NCBI RefSeq assembly: GCF_000423365.1
Contig: NZ_AUHV01000006.1
Location: 1-64,000, forward strand
Direction of reading: 5' to 3'
Source of the DNA: Maritalea myrionectae DSM 19524
Lineage (GTDB): Bacteria; Pseudomonadota; Alphaproteobacteria; Rhizobiales; Devosiaceae
Length of the DNA: 64,000 bases
Shown one piece after another: positions 16,990-26,790 of the stretch. The notes below the pieces were generated by a model. That model saw only the letters and a program-made list of their open reading frames with translations. It did not search any database and was not told the origin of the DNA. The first letter of the stretch is position 1. Every line of letters begins with the position of its first letter. The position numbers and the translations under genes were made by a program.

Positions 16990-18495
16990 TTAGCCGCTAT
17001 GCGTTGACAATGTGCGGGCGACGGCATCTTGCCAGCCCGCATATTTTTGGGTGGCCCAGTCTGCGCTTTGCTGTGGGGTGAATTGCTGGTCCAGTTCCCA
17101 TTTCGCCATCATATCTTGAGGTGGGGGGCAAAGACCCACATGAAGCCCGGCGAGATAGGCAGCGCCTTTGGCGGTGGTTTCCAGATTAGTGGGGCGGTCA
17201 ACGGGCACTTGGCAAATATCGGCCAAAAATTGCATGGTCATATTTGATGCGGTCATGCCGCCATCCACCCGCAACCGGCTCACATCATCGCCAAAATCTG
17301 CATTCATGGCGGTGATCAAGTCGCGGGTTTGGTAGCCCACGGATTCCAGCGCAGCCCTAGCCAATTCGCGCGGGCCAGAATTGCGGGTCAGGCCAAAAAT
17401 GGCCCCCCGGGCATCGCTGTCCCAATAGGGCGCGCCCAGCCCCACAAAGCCGGGTACCAAATAAACAGATTGGGTGTTGTCAGCTTTTGCTGCCAGATCA
17501 TTCACCTGCGCTGCACTTTCGATGATGCCCAAGCCATCGCGCAGCCATTGCACGGTGGCACCTGCCATATAGATGGAGCCTTCCAGCGCGTATGTTGGTT
17601 TTCCGTCAAGCTGATAGCAAAGGGTGGAAAGCAGGCGATTGGATGAGGCGAGGGGCTTGTCGCCGACATTCATCATGGCAAAGCACCCGGTGCCATAGGT
17701 GGATTTGATCATGCCCTTTTCAAAGCAGGCTTGGCCGATGGTGGCCGCATGTTGGTCGCCAGCAACACCTGTTATGGGAATAGCGGCGCCAAACAGGTCT
17801 TTGTCGCACTGGCCAAAATCGGCGGCACAATCGCGCACCTCGGGCAGGAGAGCGGCGGGGATATCGAGCAAATCGAGTAAATCCTGATCCCACTCGCCTT
17901 TATGGATATTATATAACAGGGTGCGCGAGGCATTGGTGGCGTCGGTTGTGTGCGATGCACCTCCGGTGAGCTTGTAGATCAACCAGCTATCGATGGTGCC
18001 GATGGCCAATTCGCCCTTTGCAGCGCGGTCGCGTGCACCCTCCACATTGTCCAGCAGCCATTTGGCCTTGGTGGCCGAAAAATAAGGGTCAAGCAGCAGC
18101 CCGGTTTTGGCGGTGACTGTTTCTTCATGACCCGCTTTTTTTAACGCGGCACAATAGTCGGCGGTGCGTCGATCCTGCCAAACGATGGCCTTGTGGAGCG
18201 GTTCACCGCTGTTGCGATCCCACAAGGTGATGGTTTCACGTTGGTTGGTGATGCCGATGGCGGCAATATCATCGGCGGCAAGATTTGCTTTTTTGAGTGC
18301 GCCCTTGATCGTGGTGACCACGGTCTGCCAGATTTCATGGGCGTCATGTTCCACCCAGCCATCTTGGGGGAAGAATTGTTGAAACTCTGTTTGGTCGCTG
18401 GCGATGGGAATCAGGTTTTCGCCATAAATAATAGCGCGGGTGGATGTCGTACCTTGATCGATGGCCAGTAAATATTTTTTATCTTGTATAGACAT
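16990..18495 (-). CDS. glpK: Glycerol kinase
   Basis: Phosphorylates glycerol to glycerol 3-phosphate with ATP; FGGY kinase family; 501 residues, the usual length. Seen: [14 protein letters not shown] at the N-terminus, [12 protein letters not shown], the FGGY pattern [28 protein letters not shown] and [20 protein letters not shown]. Start ATG 18495 follows GGGAGGG 6 nt upstream; an in-frame start at 18534 has no such site. No glpF or glpD is next to it here, so the gene stands alone. Tail to tail with proV. Confidence 0.96.
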   Translation of the reverse strand: MSIQDKKYLLAIDQGTTSTRAIIYGENLIPIASDQTEFQQFFPQDGWVEHDAHEIWQTVVTTIKGALKKANLAADDIAAIGITNQRETITLWDRNSGEPLHKAIVWQDRRTADYCAALKKAGHEETVTAKTGLLLDPYFSATKAKWLLDNVEGARDRAAKGELAIGTIDSWLIYKLTGGASHTTDATNASRTLLYNIHKGEWDQDLLDLLDIPAALLPEVRDCAADFGQCDKDLFGAAIPITGVAGDQHAATIGQACFEKGMIKSTYGTGCFAMMNVGDKPLASSNRLLSTLCYQLDGKPTYALEGSIYMAGATVQWLRDGLGIIESAAQVNDLAAKADNTQSVYLVPGFVGLGAPYWDSDARGAIFGLTRNSGPRELARAALESVGYQTRDLITAMNADFGDDVSRLRVDGGMTASNMTMQFLADICQVPVDRPTNLETTAKGAAYLAGLHVGLCPPPQDMMAKWELDQQFTPQQSADWATQKYAGWQDAVARTLSTHSG

Positions 18496-18716
18496 GTACG
18501 CCCTCCCACTGAGATTTTTACTGAAGAATTTCAATCATCTGGTCTAAAATTTCAAGGCGGGTCACGTAAATTGGGTCCACTTATCCCATTTGATAAATTA
18601 TTTCTTCAATCTGCCCTGTTTTGGTTTCAGATGTGCTTGCCATGGGCCTTTTGCGCCGCCTATAAACCTTGAGACCTGCATGTTGATCTATGCGGTCGAG
18701 ATGAAAGGACGATAGG

Positions 18717-19127
18717 ATGGACATTAAAACCATCAATGAGAAGGTGAGTGTATCACCGCAAATTTCGCCCAATGACTTGCCTGCCCTCAAAGAAGCGGGT
18801 TTTAAAACCATTATCAATAATCGCCCAGATGGCGAAGCCCCGGACCAACCGGCTGGCGCATTGATTGAAGAAGAAGCGAAAAAGCTAGGGTTAAACTATG
18901 TTTCGATCCCTATGGGTCGAGATGGTGTTTCCGCAGAGATGATTGCGGCGACACGAGATGCGCTGGCCAATGACGGCAAAGTGTTTGCTTATTGCCGCTC
19001 AGGCACCCGGTCCACCACGCTATGGGCGCTAAGCCAAGCGGGTGAACAGCCTGCGGATGACATCATCAAAGCTGCAGCCAATGCGGGCTATGATGTATCT
19101 CATCTAGCGGCTCATTTGAGCCAGTAA
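18717..19127 (+). CDS. TIGR01244/DUF442 (Blh-type) phosphatase-like protein
   Basis: A 136-residue cytosolic protein of the beta-lactamase-hydrolase-like family, which has a dual-specificity-phosphatase-type fold. The active loop is read as YCRSGTRSTTLWAL (C-x5-R), preceded by GFKTIINNRPDGEAPDQP, both family hallmarks. Relatives in Proteobacteria occur alone or fused to sulfur dioxygenase domains and are sometimes annotated as sulfur transferases; the true substrate is unsettled. GAAAGGACGATAGG precedes the ATG. It lies 82 bp upstream of pyruvate carboxylase, with no sign of shared function. Confidence 0.87.
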   Translation: MDIKTINEKVSVSPQISPNDLPALKEAGFKTIINNRPDGEAPDQPAGALIEEEAKKLGLNYVSIPMGRDGVSAEMIAATRDALANDGKVFAYCRSGTRSTTLWALSQAGEQPADDIIKAAANAGYDVSHLAAHLSQ

Positions 19128-19209
19128 TTCCCCACGCAAGCTAGCTTTGTGCGTTGTGGCGCACGGGCTTGGCTTTTATGTTCAACACTTTTTTGAAAAG
19201 TGAGTTGCT

Positions 19210-22200
19210 ATGTCGATTAAGAAAATCCTTGTTGCCAACCGAAGTGAGATTGCCATCCGCGTGTTCCGCGCGGCCAACGAACTGGGCTTAAAAACCGTTG
19301 CTGTTTTTGCCGAAGAGGACAAATTGGCATTGCATCGGTTCAAGGCGGACGAGGCCTATTTGATCGGCAAGGGCTTGGGGCCTGTTGAAGCCTATTTGCA
19401 GATCGATGAATATATCCGCATTGCCAAAAAGTCGGGCGCGGATGCGATCCACCCAGGCTATGGCCTCTTGTCTGAAAGCCCTGAATTTGCCGATGCGTGT
19501 GCGGATGCAGGCATCATCTTTATTGGCCCACGGTCAGAAACCATGCGCGCACTTGGCAACAAGGTTGCGGCGCGAAATTTGGCGGTTGAAGCTGGTGTGC
19601 CAGTGGTGCCAGCTACGGACCCATTGCCTGACGATATCGACGAAGTTGTCAAAATGGCCAAGGAGATTGGCTTTCCTTTGATGCTGAAAGCTAGCTGGGG
19701 CGGCGGTGGCCGCGGCATGCGCACCATTCGCGATGAAAAGGCCGTGCGGGCTGAAGTGGCCGAAGCCAAGCGTGAAGCCAAGGCGGCCTTCGGCAAAGAT
19801 GAAATGTATTTTGAAAAGCTGATTGAGCGCGCGCGCCACGTGGAAGTGCAGCTGATCGGCGATGATCACGGCAATCTGGTGCACTTGTTTGAGCGGGATT
19901 GCTCGGTGCAGCGCCGCAACCAAAAAGTGGTGGAGCGGGCACCTGCGCCCTATCTTACTGAAGAGGTGCGCAAGGGCCTTACAGACGCAGCTTTGAAGCT
20001 CGGTAACGCCGCAAATTATCGCGGTGCGGGCACTGTTGAGTTTTTGATGGATGCGGACAGTGATGAGTTCTTCTTCATCGAAGTGAATCCGCGCATTCAG
20101 GTGGAACATACGGTCACCGAAGAAGTGACCGGCATTGATATCGTTAAGGCGCAAATTCGGGTGCTGGAAGGCGAAAAGATCGGTGATCCGAAATCGGGTG
20201 TGCCGAAACAAGAAGACATTCATTTGAATGGCCACGCGTTGCAGTGCCGGGTGACGACAGAAGATCCAGAAGAAAACTTCATTCCCGATTATGGCCGCAT
20301 CACCGCCTATCGTGGGGCGACAGGTTTTGGCGTGCGCTTGGATGGTGGTACCGCTTATTCGGGTGCGGTGATCACGCGCTATTATGATCCATTGTTGGAA
20401 AAAGTGACGTGTTGGGCGCAAACACCTGAAGACGCGATTGCGCGGATGGACCGCGCCTTGCGCGAGTTCCGTATTCGCGGCGTGACCACCAATTTGAACT
20501 TCCTCGAGAATATTATTTCTCACCCGAACTTTAGGGACAATAGCTACACCACGCGCTTCATCGATAATACGCCTGAGCTGTTTGATTTCCCCAAACGGCG
20601 CGACCGGGCAACACGCTTGTTGACCTATCTTGCCGATGTGTCGGTGAATGGTCACCCAGAGGTCAAGGATCGGCCTGCGCCACCAGCCGAAGCTGCCGCA
20701 CCCGTGGTGCCGACATTTACGCCGCCACCTATTTTGGAGGGCACGCGACAAATTCTGGATCGCGATGGGCCGGACGGATTGGCCAAATGGATGAAGGCGC
20801 AAAAGCAGGTGCTGTTTACCGACACCACCATGCGCGACGCGCACCAGAGCCTGTTGGCCACACGGATGCGGACCCATGATATTGTGAAAATCGCCAAGGC
20901 CTATAGCCATGGCATGCCCAATCTGTTCTCGCTTGAGTGCTGGGGCGGGGCGACCTTTGACGTGTCTATGCGGTTCTTGACTGAAGACCCATGGGAGCGT
21001 TTGGCGATCATCCGCGAGGAAGCGCCAAACATCATGACGCAGATGTTGCTGCGCGGCTCCAATGGCGTGGGCTACACCAATTATGCCGACAATGTGGTGA
21101 AGTTCTTTGTGGAACAGGCGGCCAAGGGCGGCATTGATGTGTTCCGCGTGTTTGACTGCCTGAACTGGGTCGAGAATATGCGCGTCTCCATGGACGCGGT
21201 GATCGAGGCAGGCAAAGTCTGTGAAGGCGTGATCTGCTATACCGGCGATATGCTGGACCCGGATCGGGCCACCTATGATTTGAAATATTATGTGGGTCTG
21301 GCCAAAGAGTTGGAAGAAGCAGGCGCCCATGTGCTTGGCCTTAAAGATATGGCCGGGTTGTTGAAGCCTGCGGCGGCACGCAAATTGATTTCGACCTTGA
21401 AGGAAGAAACCGATCTGCCGATCCATTTCCACACCCACGACACGTCAGGCGCGGCAGCGGCCACCGTTTTGGCGGCTGTGGATGCGGGCGTGGACGCGAT
21501 TGATGCGGCGATGGACAGCTTCTCTGGCACCACGTCGCAGCCATGTCTTGGCTCACTCGCGGCGGCCTTGCGCGGCACCGAGCGTGATCCGGACCTGGAT
21601 GCGAAAACGATCCGCGAAATTTCCTTCTATTGGGAAGCGGTGCGCACGCAATATCGTGCCTTTGAAAGTGATCTGCGCTCAGGTGCTTCAGAGGTTTATC
21701 TGCACGAAATGCCAGGTGGTCAGTTCACCAATCTGAAAGAGCAAGCGCGGTCATTGGGGCTTGAGTCTCGCTGGCACGATGTGGCGCAAACCTATTCGGA
21801 TGTGAACGATATGTTCGGTGACATTGTGAAGGTGACGCCAAGCTCGAAAGTTGTCGGTGACATGGCGTTGGCCATGGTGTCCTCCGGCTTGAGCCGCGCG
21901 GATGTGGAAGACCCGAACCGCGACGTGTCGTTCCCGGATTCAGTAGTGGGCTTCTTTGCTGGTGATTTGGGCCAGCCGCCCAACGGTTTCCCAAAAGCGC
22001 TGCAGGACAAGGTGCTGAAAGGCAAGAAGGCGCTGGATAAGCGTCCGGGTGCCTATCTTGAGCCTGTTGATCTTGAAGCCAAGCGCAAAGAGATCGAAGA
22101 GATCACCGAGTTGGAAATTGATGATTTCCGGTTGGCGTCCTATTTGATGTACCCAAAAGTATTCACTGAATTTATGGCGGCGCAGAAAACCTATGGGCCA

Positions 22201-22656
22201 ACTTCTGTGATCCCGACTCCTGCCTATTTCTACGGGCTGGAAGCGGGCGATGAATTGTTGGTGGACCTTGAAAAAGGGAAAACCATGGTCATCCAGTTGG
22301 TGGGCCAATCCAAGCCAAATGACAAAGGCATGGTGCGTGTATTCTTTGAACTGAACGGCCAGCCGCGCACGGTTGCGGTGCCAGATCGCTCCATGGCCAG
22401 CGAGATTGTTGCACGGCCGAAAGCTGAGGTTGGCAATGCCAACCATGTTGGCGCGCCGATGCCGGGCGTTGTCTCCACCTTGGCGGTGAAAGCCGGGCAA
22501 GAGGTTCAGGCTGGGGACGTGCTCTTGTCTATTGAAGCGATGAAGATGGAGACTGCTATCCACGCCGAGAACGATGGCACGATTGCTGAGATCTTCGTAA
22601 AGCCGGGCGATCAGATCGACGCCAAGGATTTGCTGGTGCGGTTTGAGGGCGAATAG
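19210..22656 (+). CDS. pyc: Pyruvate carboxylase
   Basis: Biotin enzyme that makes oxaloacetate from pyruvate, bicarbonate and ATP, refilling the TCA cycle. At 1148 residues it is the full one-chain alpha4 type: biotin carboxylase 1-450 (KILVANRSEIAIRVFRAA, KASWGGGGRGMR, EVNPRIQVEHTVTEE), carboxyltransferase about 535-810 (FTDTTMRDAHQSLLATRMRT, LKDMAGLLKP, HFHTHDTSG), a central allosteric linker, and a C-terminal biotinyl domain with EAMKMET (biotinylated Lys1112). All catalytic blocks are intact. ATG 19210 follows AAGTGAG. A terminator follows, so it is a single-gene unit or ends a unit with the Blh-type gene. Confidence 0.98.
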   Translation: MSIKKILVANRSEIAIRVFRAANELGLKTVAVFAEEDKLALHRFKADEAYLIGKGLGPVEAYLQIDEYIRIAKKSGADAIHPGYGLLSESPEFADACADAGIIFIGPRSETMRALGNKVAARNLAVEAGVPVVPATDPLPDDIDEVVKMAKEIGFPLMLKASWGGGGRGMRTIRDEKAVRAEVAEAKREAKAAFGKDEMYFEKLIERARHVEVQLIGDDHGNLVHLFERDCSVQRRNQKVVERAPAPYLTEEVRKGLTDAALKLGNAANYRGAGTVEFLMDADSDEFFFIEVNPRIQVEHTVTEEVTGIDIVKAQIRVLEGEKIGDPKSGVPKQEDIHLNGHALQCRVTTEDPEENFIPDYGRITAYRGATGFGVRLDGGTAYSGAVITRYYDPLLEKVTCWAQTPEDAIARMDRALREFRIRGVTTNLNFLENIISHPNFRDNSYTTRFIDNTPELFDFPKRRDRATRLLTYLADVSVNGHPEVKDRPAPPAEAAAPVVPTFTPPPILEGTRQILDRDGPDGLAKWMKAQKQVLFTDTTMRDAHQSLLATRMRTHDIVKIAKAYSHGMPNLFSLECWGGATFDVSMRFLTEDPWERLAIIREEAPNIMTQMLLRGSNGVGYTNYADNVVKFFVEQAAKGGIDVFRVFDCLNWVENMRVSMDAVIEAGKVCEGVICYTGDMLDPDRATYDLKYYVGLAKELEEAGAHVLGLKDMAGLLKPAAARKLISTLKEETDLPIHFHTHDTSGAAAATVLAAVDAGVDAIDAAMDSFSGTTSQPCLGSLAAALRGTERDPDLDAKTIREISFYWEAVRTQYRAFESDLRSGASEVYLHEMPGGQFTNLKEQARSLGLESRWHDVAQTYSDVNDMFGDIVKVTPSSKVVGDMALAMVSSGLSRADVEDPNRDVSFPDSVVGFFAGDLGQPPNGFPKALQDKVLKGKKALDKRPGAYLEPVDLEAKRKEIEEITELEIDDFRLASYLMYPKVFTEFMAAQKTYGPTSVIPTPAYFYGLEAGDELLVDLEKGKTMVIQLVGQSKPNDKGMVRVFFELNGQPRTVAVPDRSMASEIVARPKAEVGNANHVGAPMPGVVSTLAVKAGQEVQAGDVLLSIEAMKMETAIHAENDGTIAEIFVKPGDQIDAKDLLVRFEGE

Positions 22657-22692
22657 ACCCTCATCTGTGCAGTAATCAATGCGAATACAATT

Positions 22693-22718
22693 AAGGCGGG
22701 CTCTGGCCCGCCTTTTTC
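22693..22718 (+). terminator. Intrinsic terminator of pyc
   Basis: AAGGCGGGC / GCCCGCCTT stem with TCTG loop and T tract, 36 bp after the pyc stop. Confidence 0.92.
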
Positions 22719-22739
22719 ATTACGCTATGATAGGGCAAT

Positions 22740-23057
22740 CTATCGGCGGCGGGCTTTGCCCTCAATGGTTTTTTCTTGTGTATCCGTCTGCGCGTAATCG
22801 TGCGGCATCGGATCCTGCGTCACGCGCGGCAAGCGCGATACAATCCATGACACAGCAAATGAAACAATGATGAAATCATCGACCCAGCCCAGCACGGGGA
22901 TGAAATCGGCCACAAGATCGATCGGGCTGATCACATAAAGGGCAGTCAATATGGTGAGGACTTTGAGATAGGTCGGGGTCAGCGGATGCCAAAAGGCATA
23001 CCACAATTGCACGATTTCACGGCGAAACCGCATCAAACGTTGAATGATCAAATTCAT
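22740..23057 (-). CDS. DUF1232 (YkvA-type) small membrane protein
   Basis: A 105-residue protein with the DUF1232 core LYVISPIDLVADFIPVLGWVDDFIIVSF, which is characteristic of the family and carries one or two hydrophobic helices. Function in this family is not established. ATG 23057 follows GAGGAGGG; the upstream in-frame start at 23072 has no such site. It lies between two terminated or opposing units and looks monocistronic. Confidence 0.87.
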   Translation of the reverse strand: MNLIIQRLMRFRREIVQLWYAFWHPLTPTYLKVLTILTALYVISPIDLVADFIPVLGWVDDFIIVSFAVSWIVSRLPRVTQDPMPHDYAQTDTQEKTIEGKARRR

Positions 23058-23158
23058 GTGCACCCTCCTCAATTGGGGCGGGAGATCGGCCCCACCTGCT
23101 TTATAGATAGGTTAAGCGGGGCCAAATTCAAGAGGGCGGGAGCTTTCAGGGCTTTTGC

Positions 23159-24355
23159 CTACTGCGCAGCCGAGGGCAGCGGGTGCCGCACCGTGATGCG
23201 GGCCAAGACAAATGCACCAACGCCGCAAAGGGCGATCACCGCCAACATCGGCACAGGCGTGCCGTTAAAAATGGCGCTGGAAACGCCCATGGCCAGGGCC
23301 CCCAGCAGCATCTGCATGGTGCCACCCAGTGACGCGGCTGCGCCAGCGATGGGCCCATGTTCTTCCAGCGCCAGCACCATTGATGTGGGGATGATCAGCC
23401 CCATAAAGGCATTGGCAATGATGAACAATATGATCAGGGCTGGTAGGCTGCCCCAGCCAAAAAAGAACACGCCGAGCAAGATCAACACCATAATGGCATA
23501 GCCAAGGGTTGCACCGCGGATCAGCCGTTCGGGGCCGATTTTGCCCATAATGGTGGCGGAGAATTGTGAGGCCACGAAAAAGCCGGACGCATTGACCGCG
23601 AAGGCCAGTGAGAATTGAGTTGGGGTGAGCCCGAAATGCTCCATATAAACGAAAGACGCGCTGCCCAAAAAGGTGAAGAAAGCGGCCATGCCCAAGCCGC
23701 CAATAAAGGTGAGCCCGAGATAGTTTGTGTCGCGCAGCAAAATACCAAAGCTGGCGAACATGGATTTGGCATCAAATGGACGGCGGTTTTCTGGCTTTAA
23801 GGTTTCGGGCAGGGCAAAGGCCGCTAAGGCCATCGCCACCAAGGTGGCTAGAGCGATGGTGAGAAACACCGCGCGCCAGCCAAAGGGCACAATTACCGCA
23901 CTGCCCAAAAGCGGGGCCAGCATGGGCGAAATCGAAATCACAATCATGATGGTGGACATCATGCGGGTGGCCTTTTGGCCGGTATAAAGGTCGCGGATGA
24001 CGGCGCGTGGAATGGACATGGGTGCGGCGGCTCCGATGCCTTGCAAAAATCGCAACACGATGAGCGTTTCGATATTGGGCGCAAAAGCACACCCGACAGA
24101 GGTGACCATAAACAGGCCCAAGCCAAAATAGATCGGCTTTTTACGCCCAAACATGTCGCTGGCCGGGCCATAAAAGAGCTGGCTGGCGCCAAAGGCGATA
24201 AAGTAGACCATCAGGGTCATTTGAGCGGCGGACGTGGAGGACTGCAAATCTTCCGCCAATAACGGCAGCGCAGGCAAATACATATCAATGGCAAAGGCCC
24301 CAACGGCGCTCATCAGCCCGAGTATAAGGGAGAATTTAAGTAGATTGCGGTCCAT
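23159..24355 (-). CDS. MFS multidrug efflux transporter, Bcr/CflA type
   Basis: A 398-residue inner-membrane proton antiporter with 12 predicted helices. The N-terminal pattern AFAIDMYLPALPLLAEDLQ and the loop LFYGPASDMFGRKKPIYFGLG (motif A) are typical of the Bcr/CflA drug-resistance subfamily, as is ALRFLQGIGAAAPMSIPRAVIRDL-like motif C (here VLRFLQGIGAAAPMS). The start ATG follows GAGAG. It is divergent from ispG across a 279-bp gap with a striking palindrome. Substrate cannot be told. Confidence 0.9.
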   Translation of the reverse strand: MDRNLLKFSLILGLMSAVGAFAIDMYLPALPLLAEDLQSSTSAAQMTLMVYFIAFGASQLFYGPASDMFGRKKPIYFGLGLFMVTSVGCAFAPNIETLIVLRFLQGIGAAAPMSIPRAVIRDLYTGQKATRMMSTIMIVISISPMLAPLLGSAVIVPFGWRAVFLTIALATLVAMALAAFALPETLKPENRRPFDAKSMFASFGILLRDTNYLGLTFIGGLGMAAFFTFLGSASFVYMEHFGLTPTQFSLAFAVNASGFFVASQFSATIMGKIGPERLIRGATLGYAIMVLILLGVFFFGWGSLPALIILFIIANAFMGLIIPTSMVLALEEHGPIAGAAASLGGTMQMLLGALAMGVSSAIFNGTPVPMLAVIALCGVGAFVLARITVRHPLPSAAQ

Positions 24356-24487
24356 GGTAATCTCTCAATGGGTGCTTCGATCAGAAGCAGAATGAACGAA
24401 TTAGTATAAGACAATGGGCATTATTGCGTGACAGGCAGCCAATGCGCATTGCCCCGGCAGGACAGGAAAAGCGAGTCGGGCACAGAA

Positions 24488-24509
24488 AAAAACATGATTT
24501 CATGTTTTT
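24488..24509. repeat. Perfect 22-bp palindrome AAAAACATGA-TT-TCATGTTTTT
   Basis: Two perfect 10-bp arms around TT, in the divergent gap between the MFS gene and ispG, 126 bp before the ispG ATG. With an A run on one side and a T run on the other it could act as an intrinsic terminator on either strand, or be an operator. No neighbouring gene end calls for a terminator here. Confidence 0.6.
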
Positions 24510-24634
24510 GCCAAGTCTGGCGCGCAAATTGCGACAAATCCATGCTGCGGCGCGGGGCGTTCTGATCAAAAAGTGTTTGGTTGCGCCATCCTTGTGTAGC
24601 GCTTATATGCTGGAGGGCGAAAAAGGAGTGCCTC

Positions 24635-25855
24635 ATGTCGGAAGTGATTTCCCGCAGAAAATCGGTAGGCGTTATGGTTGGCGATGTGCAGGTGGGTGGC
24701 GACGCCCCCATCGTGGTGCAATCCATGACCAATACGGACACAGCTGATATTGAAAAAACCGTGCGGCAGGTCGCCGAACTCTGGCGCGCTGGATCGGAGA
24801 TTGTGCGGATCACCGTGGATCGGGATGAGGCCGCCGTTGCCGTGCCGCATATTCGCGACCGTTTGATGGCGATGAACGTGAATGTACCGCTGGTCGGTGA
24901 TTTTCACTATATCGGCCATAAGCTATTGTCGGAACATCCGGCTTGTGCCGAAGCTTTGGCGAAATATCGCATCAATCCGGGCAATGTGGGCTTTAAGGCC
25001 AAACGCGACACGCAATTTTCGCAAATGATCGACATTGCCAACCACCATGACAAGCCGGTCCGGATCGGGGTCAATTGGGGCTCGCTCGACCAAGAACTGC
25101 TCACCAAATTAATGGATGAAAACGCTGAGCGCGAAACGCCATGGAGTGCCGCGCGGGTGCAGCGCGAGGCCATCATTCAATCGGCATTGATGTCGGCGGC
25201 GCGGGCGGAAGAGCTGGGCATGGGGCGCGATAAGATTTTGATTTCGACCAAAGTGTCCAATGTGCAGCATCTGATCGAAGTTTACACCGACCTTGCCCAG
25301 CGCTGCGATTATGGCCTGCATTTGGGGCTGACCGAAGCGGGCATGGGCGCCAAAGGCATTGTGGCGTCGTCCGCCGCTTTGGGCATTTTGCTGCAACGCG
25401 GCATAGGCGACACCATCCGTATCTCATTGACGCCAGAACCGGGCGGCGACCGGACGTTGGAAGTGCAAGTGGCGCAGCAATTGCTGCAAACCATGGGCTT
25501 CCGCCAGTTTCTGCCTGTGGTCACAGCTTGCCCAGGTTGCGGCCGCACAACCTCGACGGTGTTCCAGGAACTGGCCAAAGATATTCAAGACCACTTGGAT
25601 AGCTCGATGCCCGTTTGGAAAGAAAAATATCCTGGCGTTGAGGGCCTCAGCGTTGCGGTGATGGGCTGCATTGTGAATGGACCGGGCGAAAGCAAGCACG
25701 CGGATATTGGCATCTCGCTGCCCGGCACCGGGGAAACGCCCGCCGCGCCTGTCTTTATCGATGGGCAAAAGGCCAAAACTTTGCGGGGGCCCAACATTGC
25801 CAATGAGTTTAAGGCGATGGTGGCCGATTATATTGAAGGCCGATTTGGTGGCTAG
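24635..25855 (+). CDS. ispG: 4-hydroxy-3-methylbut-2-en-1-yl diphosphate synthase
   Basis: Penultimate enzyme of the MEP isoprenoid pathway: reduces the cyclic diphosphate MEcPP to HMBPP using a [4Fe-4S] cluster. 406 residues. Seen: [20 protein letters not shown] at the start, [10 protein letters not shown]-type motif ([15 protein letters not shown]), RINPGNVGF, and the cluster cysteines in ACPGCGR and [12 protein letters not shown] 24635 follows AAAAAGGAG; the in-frame extension to 24581 lacks a ribosome site and family sequence. Its 3' end overlaps the HIT gene by 8 bp, so it heads an overlapping chain of genes. The farnesyl-PP synthase further on uses the pathway's product. Confidence 0.96.
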   Translation: MSEVISRRKSVGVMVGDVQVGGDAPIVVQSMTNTDTADIEKTVRQVAELWRAGSEIVRITVDRDEAAVAVPHIRDRLMAMNVNVPLVGDFHYIGHKLLSEHPACAEALAKYRINPGNVGFKAKRDTQFSQMIDIANHHDKPVRIGVNWGSLDQELLTKLMDENAERETPWSAARVQREAIIQSALMSAARAEELGMGRDKILISTKVSNVQHLIEVYTDLAQRCDYGLHLGLTEAGMGAKGIVASSAALGILLQRGIGDTIRISLTPEPGGDRTLEVQVAQQLLQTMGFRQFLPVVTACPGCGRTTSTVFQELAKDIQDHLDSSMPVWKEKYPGVEGLSVAVMGCIVNGPGESKHADIGISLPGTGETPAAPVFIDGQKAKTLRGPNIANEFKAMVADYIEGRFGG

Positions 25856-26300
25856 TTTAAGCGAAACGGTTTGCCATCAGCGGGTCGAGCTTGCGCGCAA
25901 AGGCGAGAATCCATGGCTGATTTGCCAAATGCCATCTGGCTGGGCTGTGATGTGCGACAAGCAGGTGCAGCCGGGCTATGTGATCCTGTTGCCTGATCCG
26001 ATGGTTGGTTCGCTCAATGAATTGAGCGGTGAGCAGCGGGCGCAATTTTTGGCGGATATGGCGCTGGTCGGCGATGCGCTGTTGGCAGCGACAGATGCCT
26101 ATCGCATCAATTATGAAATTCTGGGCAATTCGGACCAGGCCCTTCATGCCCACATTATCCCGCGCTATCAATCCGAGACGGATGAACGCCGACCTTTGCC
26201 GATCTGGTTTTATGATTGGCATGGTTCGCCGGATTTTATGTCCGGTGAGTTTGACGAGTTGCGCAATCGCATTCGGGAAGAAATTCTGCGTGTACTCTAG
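25848..26300 (+). CDS. HIT-family hydrolase/nucleotidyl transferase
   Basis: A 150-residue histidine-triad protein, with the catalytic block read as [11 protein letters not shown] (H-x-H-x-x form; the third His is replaced, as in the Fhit/galactose-type variants with HAHIIPR). [18 protein letters not shown] upstream is family sequence. Start GTG 25848 (or TTG 25845) overlaps the end of ispG by 8 bp; a long in-frame extension back to 25677 is antisense-like noise within ispG. HIT proteins hydrolyse or transfer nucleoside phosphates; the substrate is unknown. Its end overlaps the next gene by 11 bp. Confidence 0.85.
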   Translation: MASLSETVCHQRVELARKGENPWLICQMPSGWAVMCDKQVQPGYVILLPDPMVGSLNELSGEQRAQFLADMALVGDALLAATDAYRINYEILGNSDQALHAHIIPRYQSETDERRPLPIWFYDWHGSPDFMSGEFDELRNRIREEILRVL

Positions 26301-26790
26301 CGAGGACACTCTTAATGCCATCGTCGATCTCGACATCGCCTTGCTCAAGGATCATACCGAGGCTGCAGGGGATCACTTTGACCGCGAGAGCCATCGGCAG
26401 GCCCTGAAAGAGCGGTTTGAAAGCGCCAAGACTACAACTGTTTGGCGTGACGATAAACTGATTGCCTATAGCTTTATCTGGCCCAAGGACGATTGTTGGT
26501 TTGTGGACGGTTTTGCAATTCATCCAGAGCATCGCAATGCGGCAATCATGGGTGAATTGATGGTGCAGCTGCTGGCGCACGCAAAAGCCGGACCCGCGAG
26601 GCGTGTGGAAAGTAATGTTTATAAGACCAATCAGCTGTCTATGGACTTTCACCGTAAATTGGGTTTTGAGATTATTCGGGAAAATGAAAAAGGCGTCGCC
26701 TTTTCTCAAACTATTGATGTGCTGAAACAACATCCAATCGTGCGTCGCGCGATCAAACGGGTGAGCCGGGGGGAGATAAATGGACCATAA
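26290..26790 (+). CDS. GNAT-family N-acetyltransferase
   Basis: A 166-residue acetyltransferase-like protein. Core strand and loop read WFVDGFAIHPEHRNAAIMGELM, an eroded version of the acetyl-CoA loop (normally R/Q-x-x-G-x-G/A), then the C-terminal SMDFHRKLGFEII motif typical of GNAT. GTG 26290 follows GGGAAG and overlaps the HIT stop by 11 bp; its end overlaps the decarboxylase start by 11 bp. Context suggests a role coupled to the decarboxylase, for instance acetylating the amine produced, but this is only inference. The degenerate loop leaves activity open. Confidence 0.75.
   Translation: MYSSEDTLNAIVDLDIALLKDHTEAAGDHFDRESHRQALKERFESAKTTTVWRDDKLIAYSFIWPKDDCWFVDGFAIHPEHRNAAIMGELMVQLLAHAKAGPARRVESNVYKTNQLSMDFHRKLGFEIIRENEKGVAFSQTIDVLKQHPIVRRAIKRVSRGEINGP

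Noticed and set aside
19534-21438. A 634-codon open frame on the minus strand, opposite pyruvate carboxylase
   Set aside because: It lies wholly antisense to an intact, highly conserved gene. Its His/Arg-rich composition is what results from reading codon-biased DNA in reverse, and it has no ribosome site.
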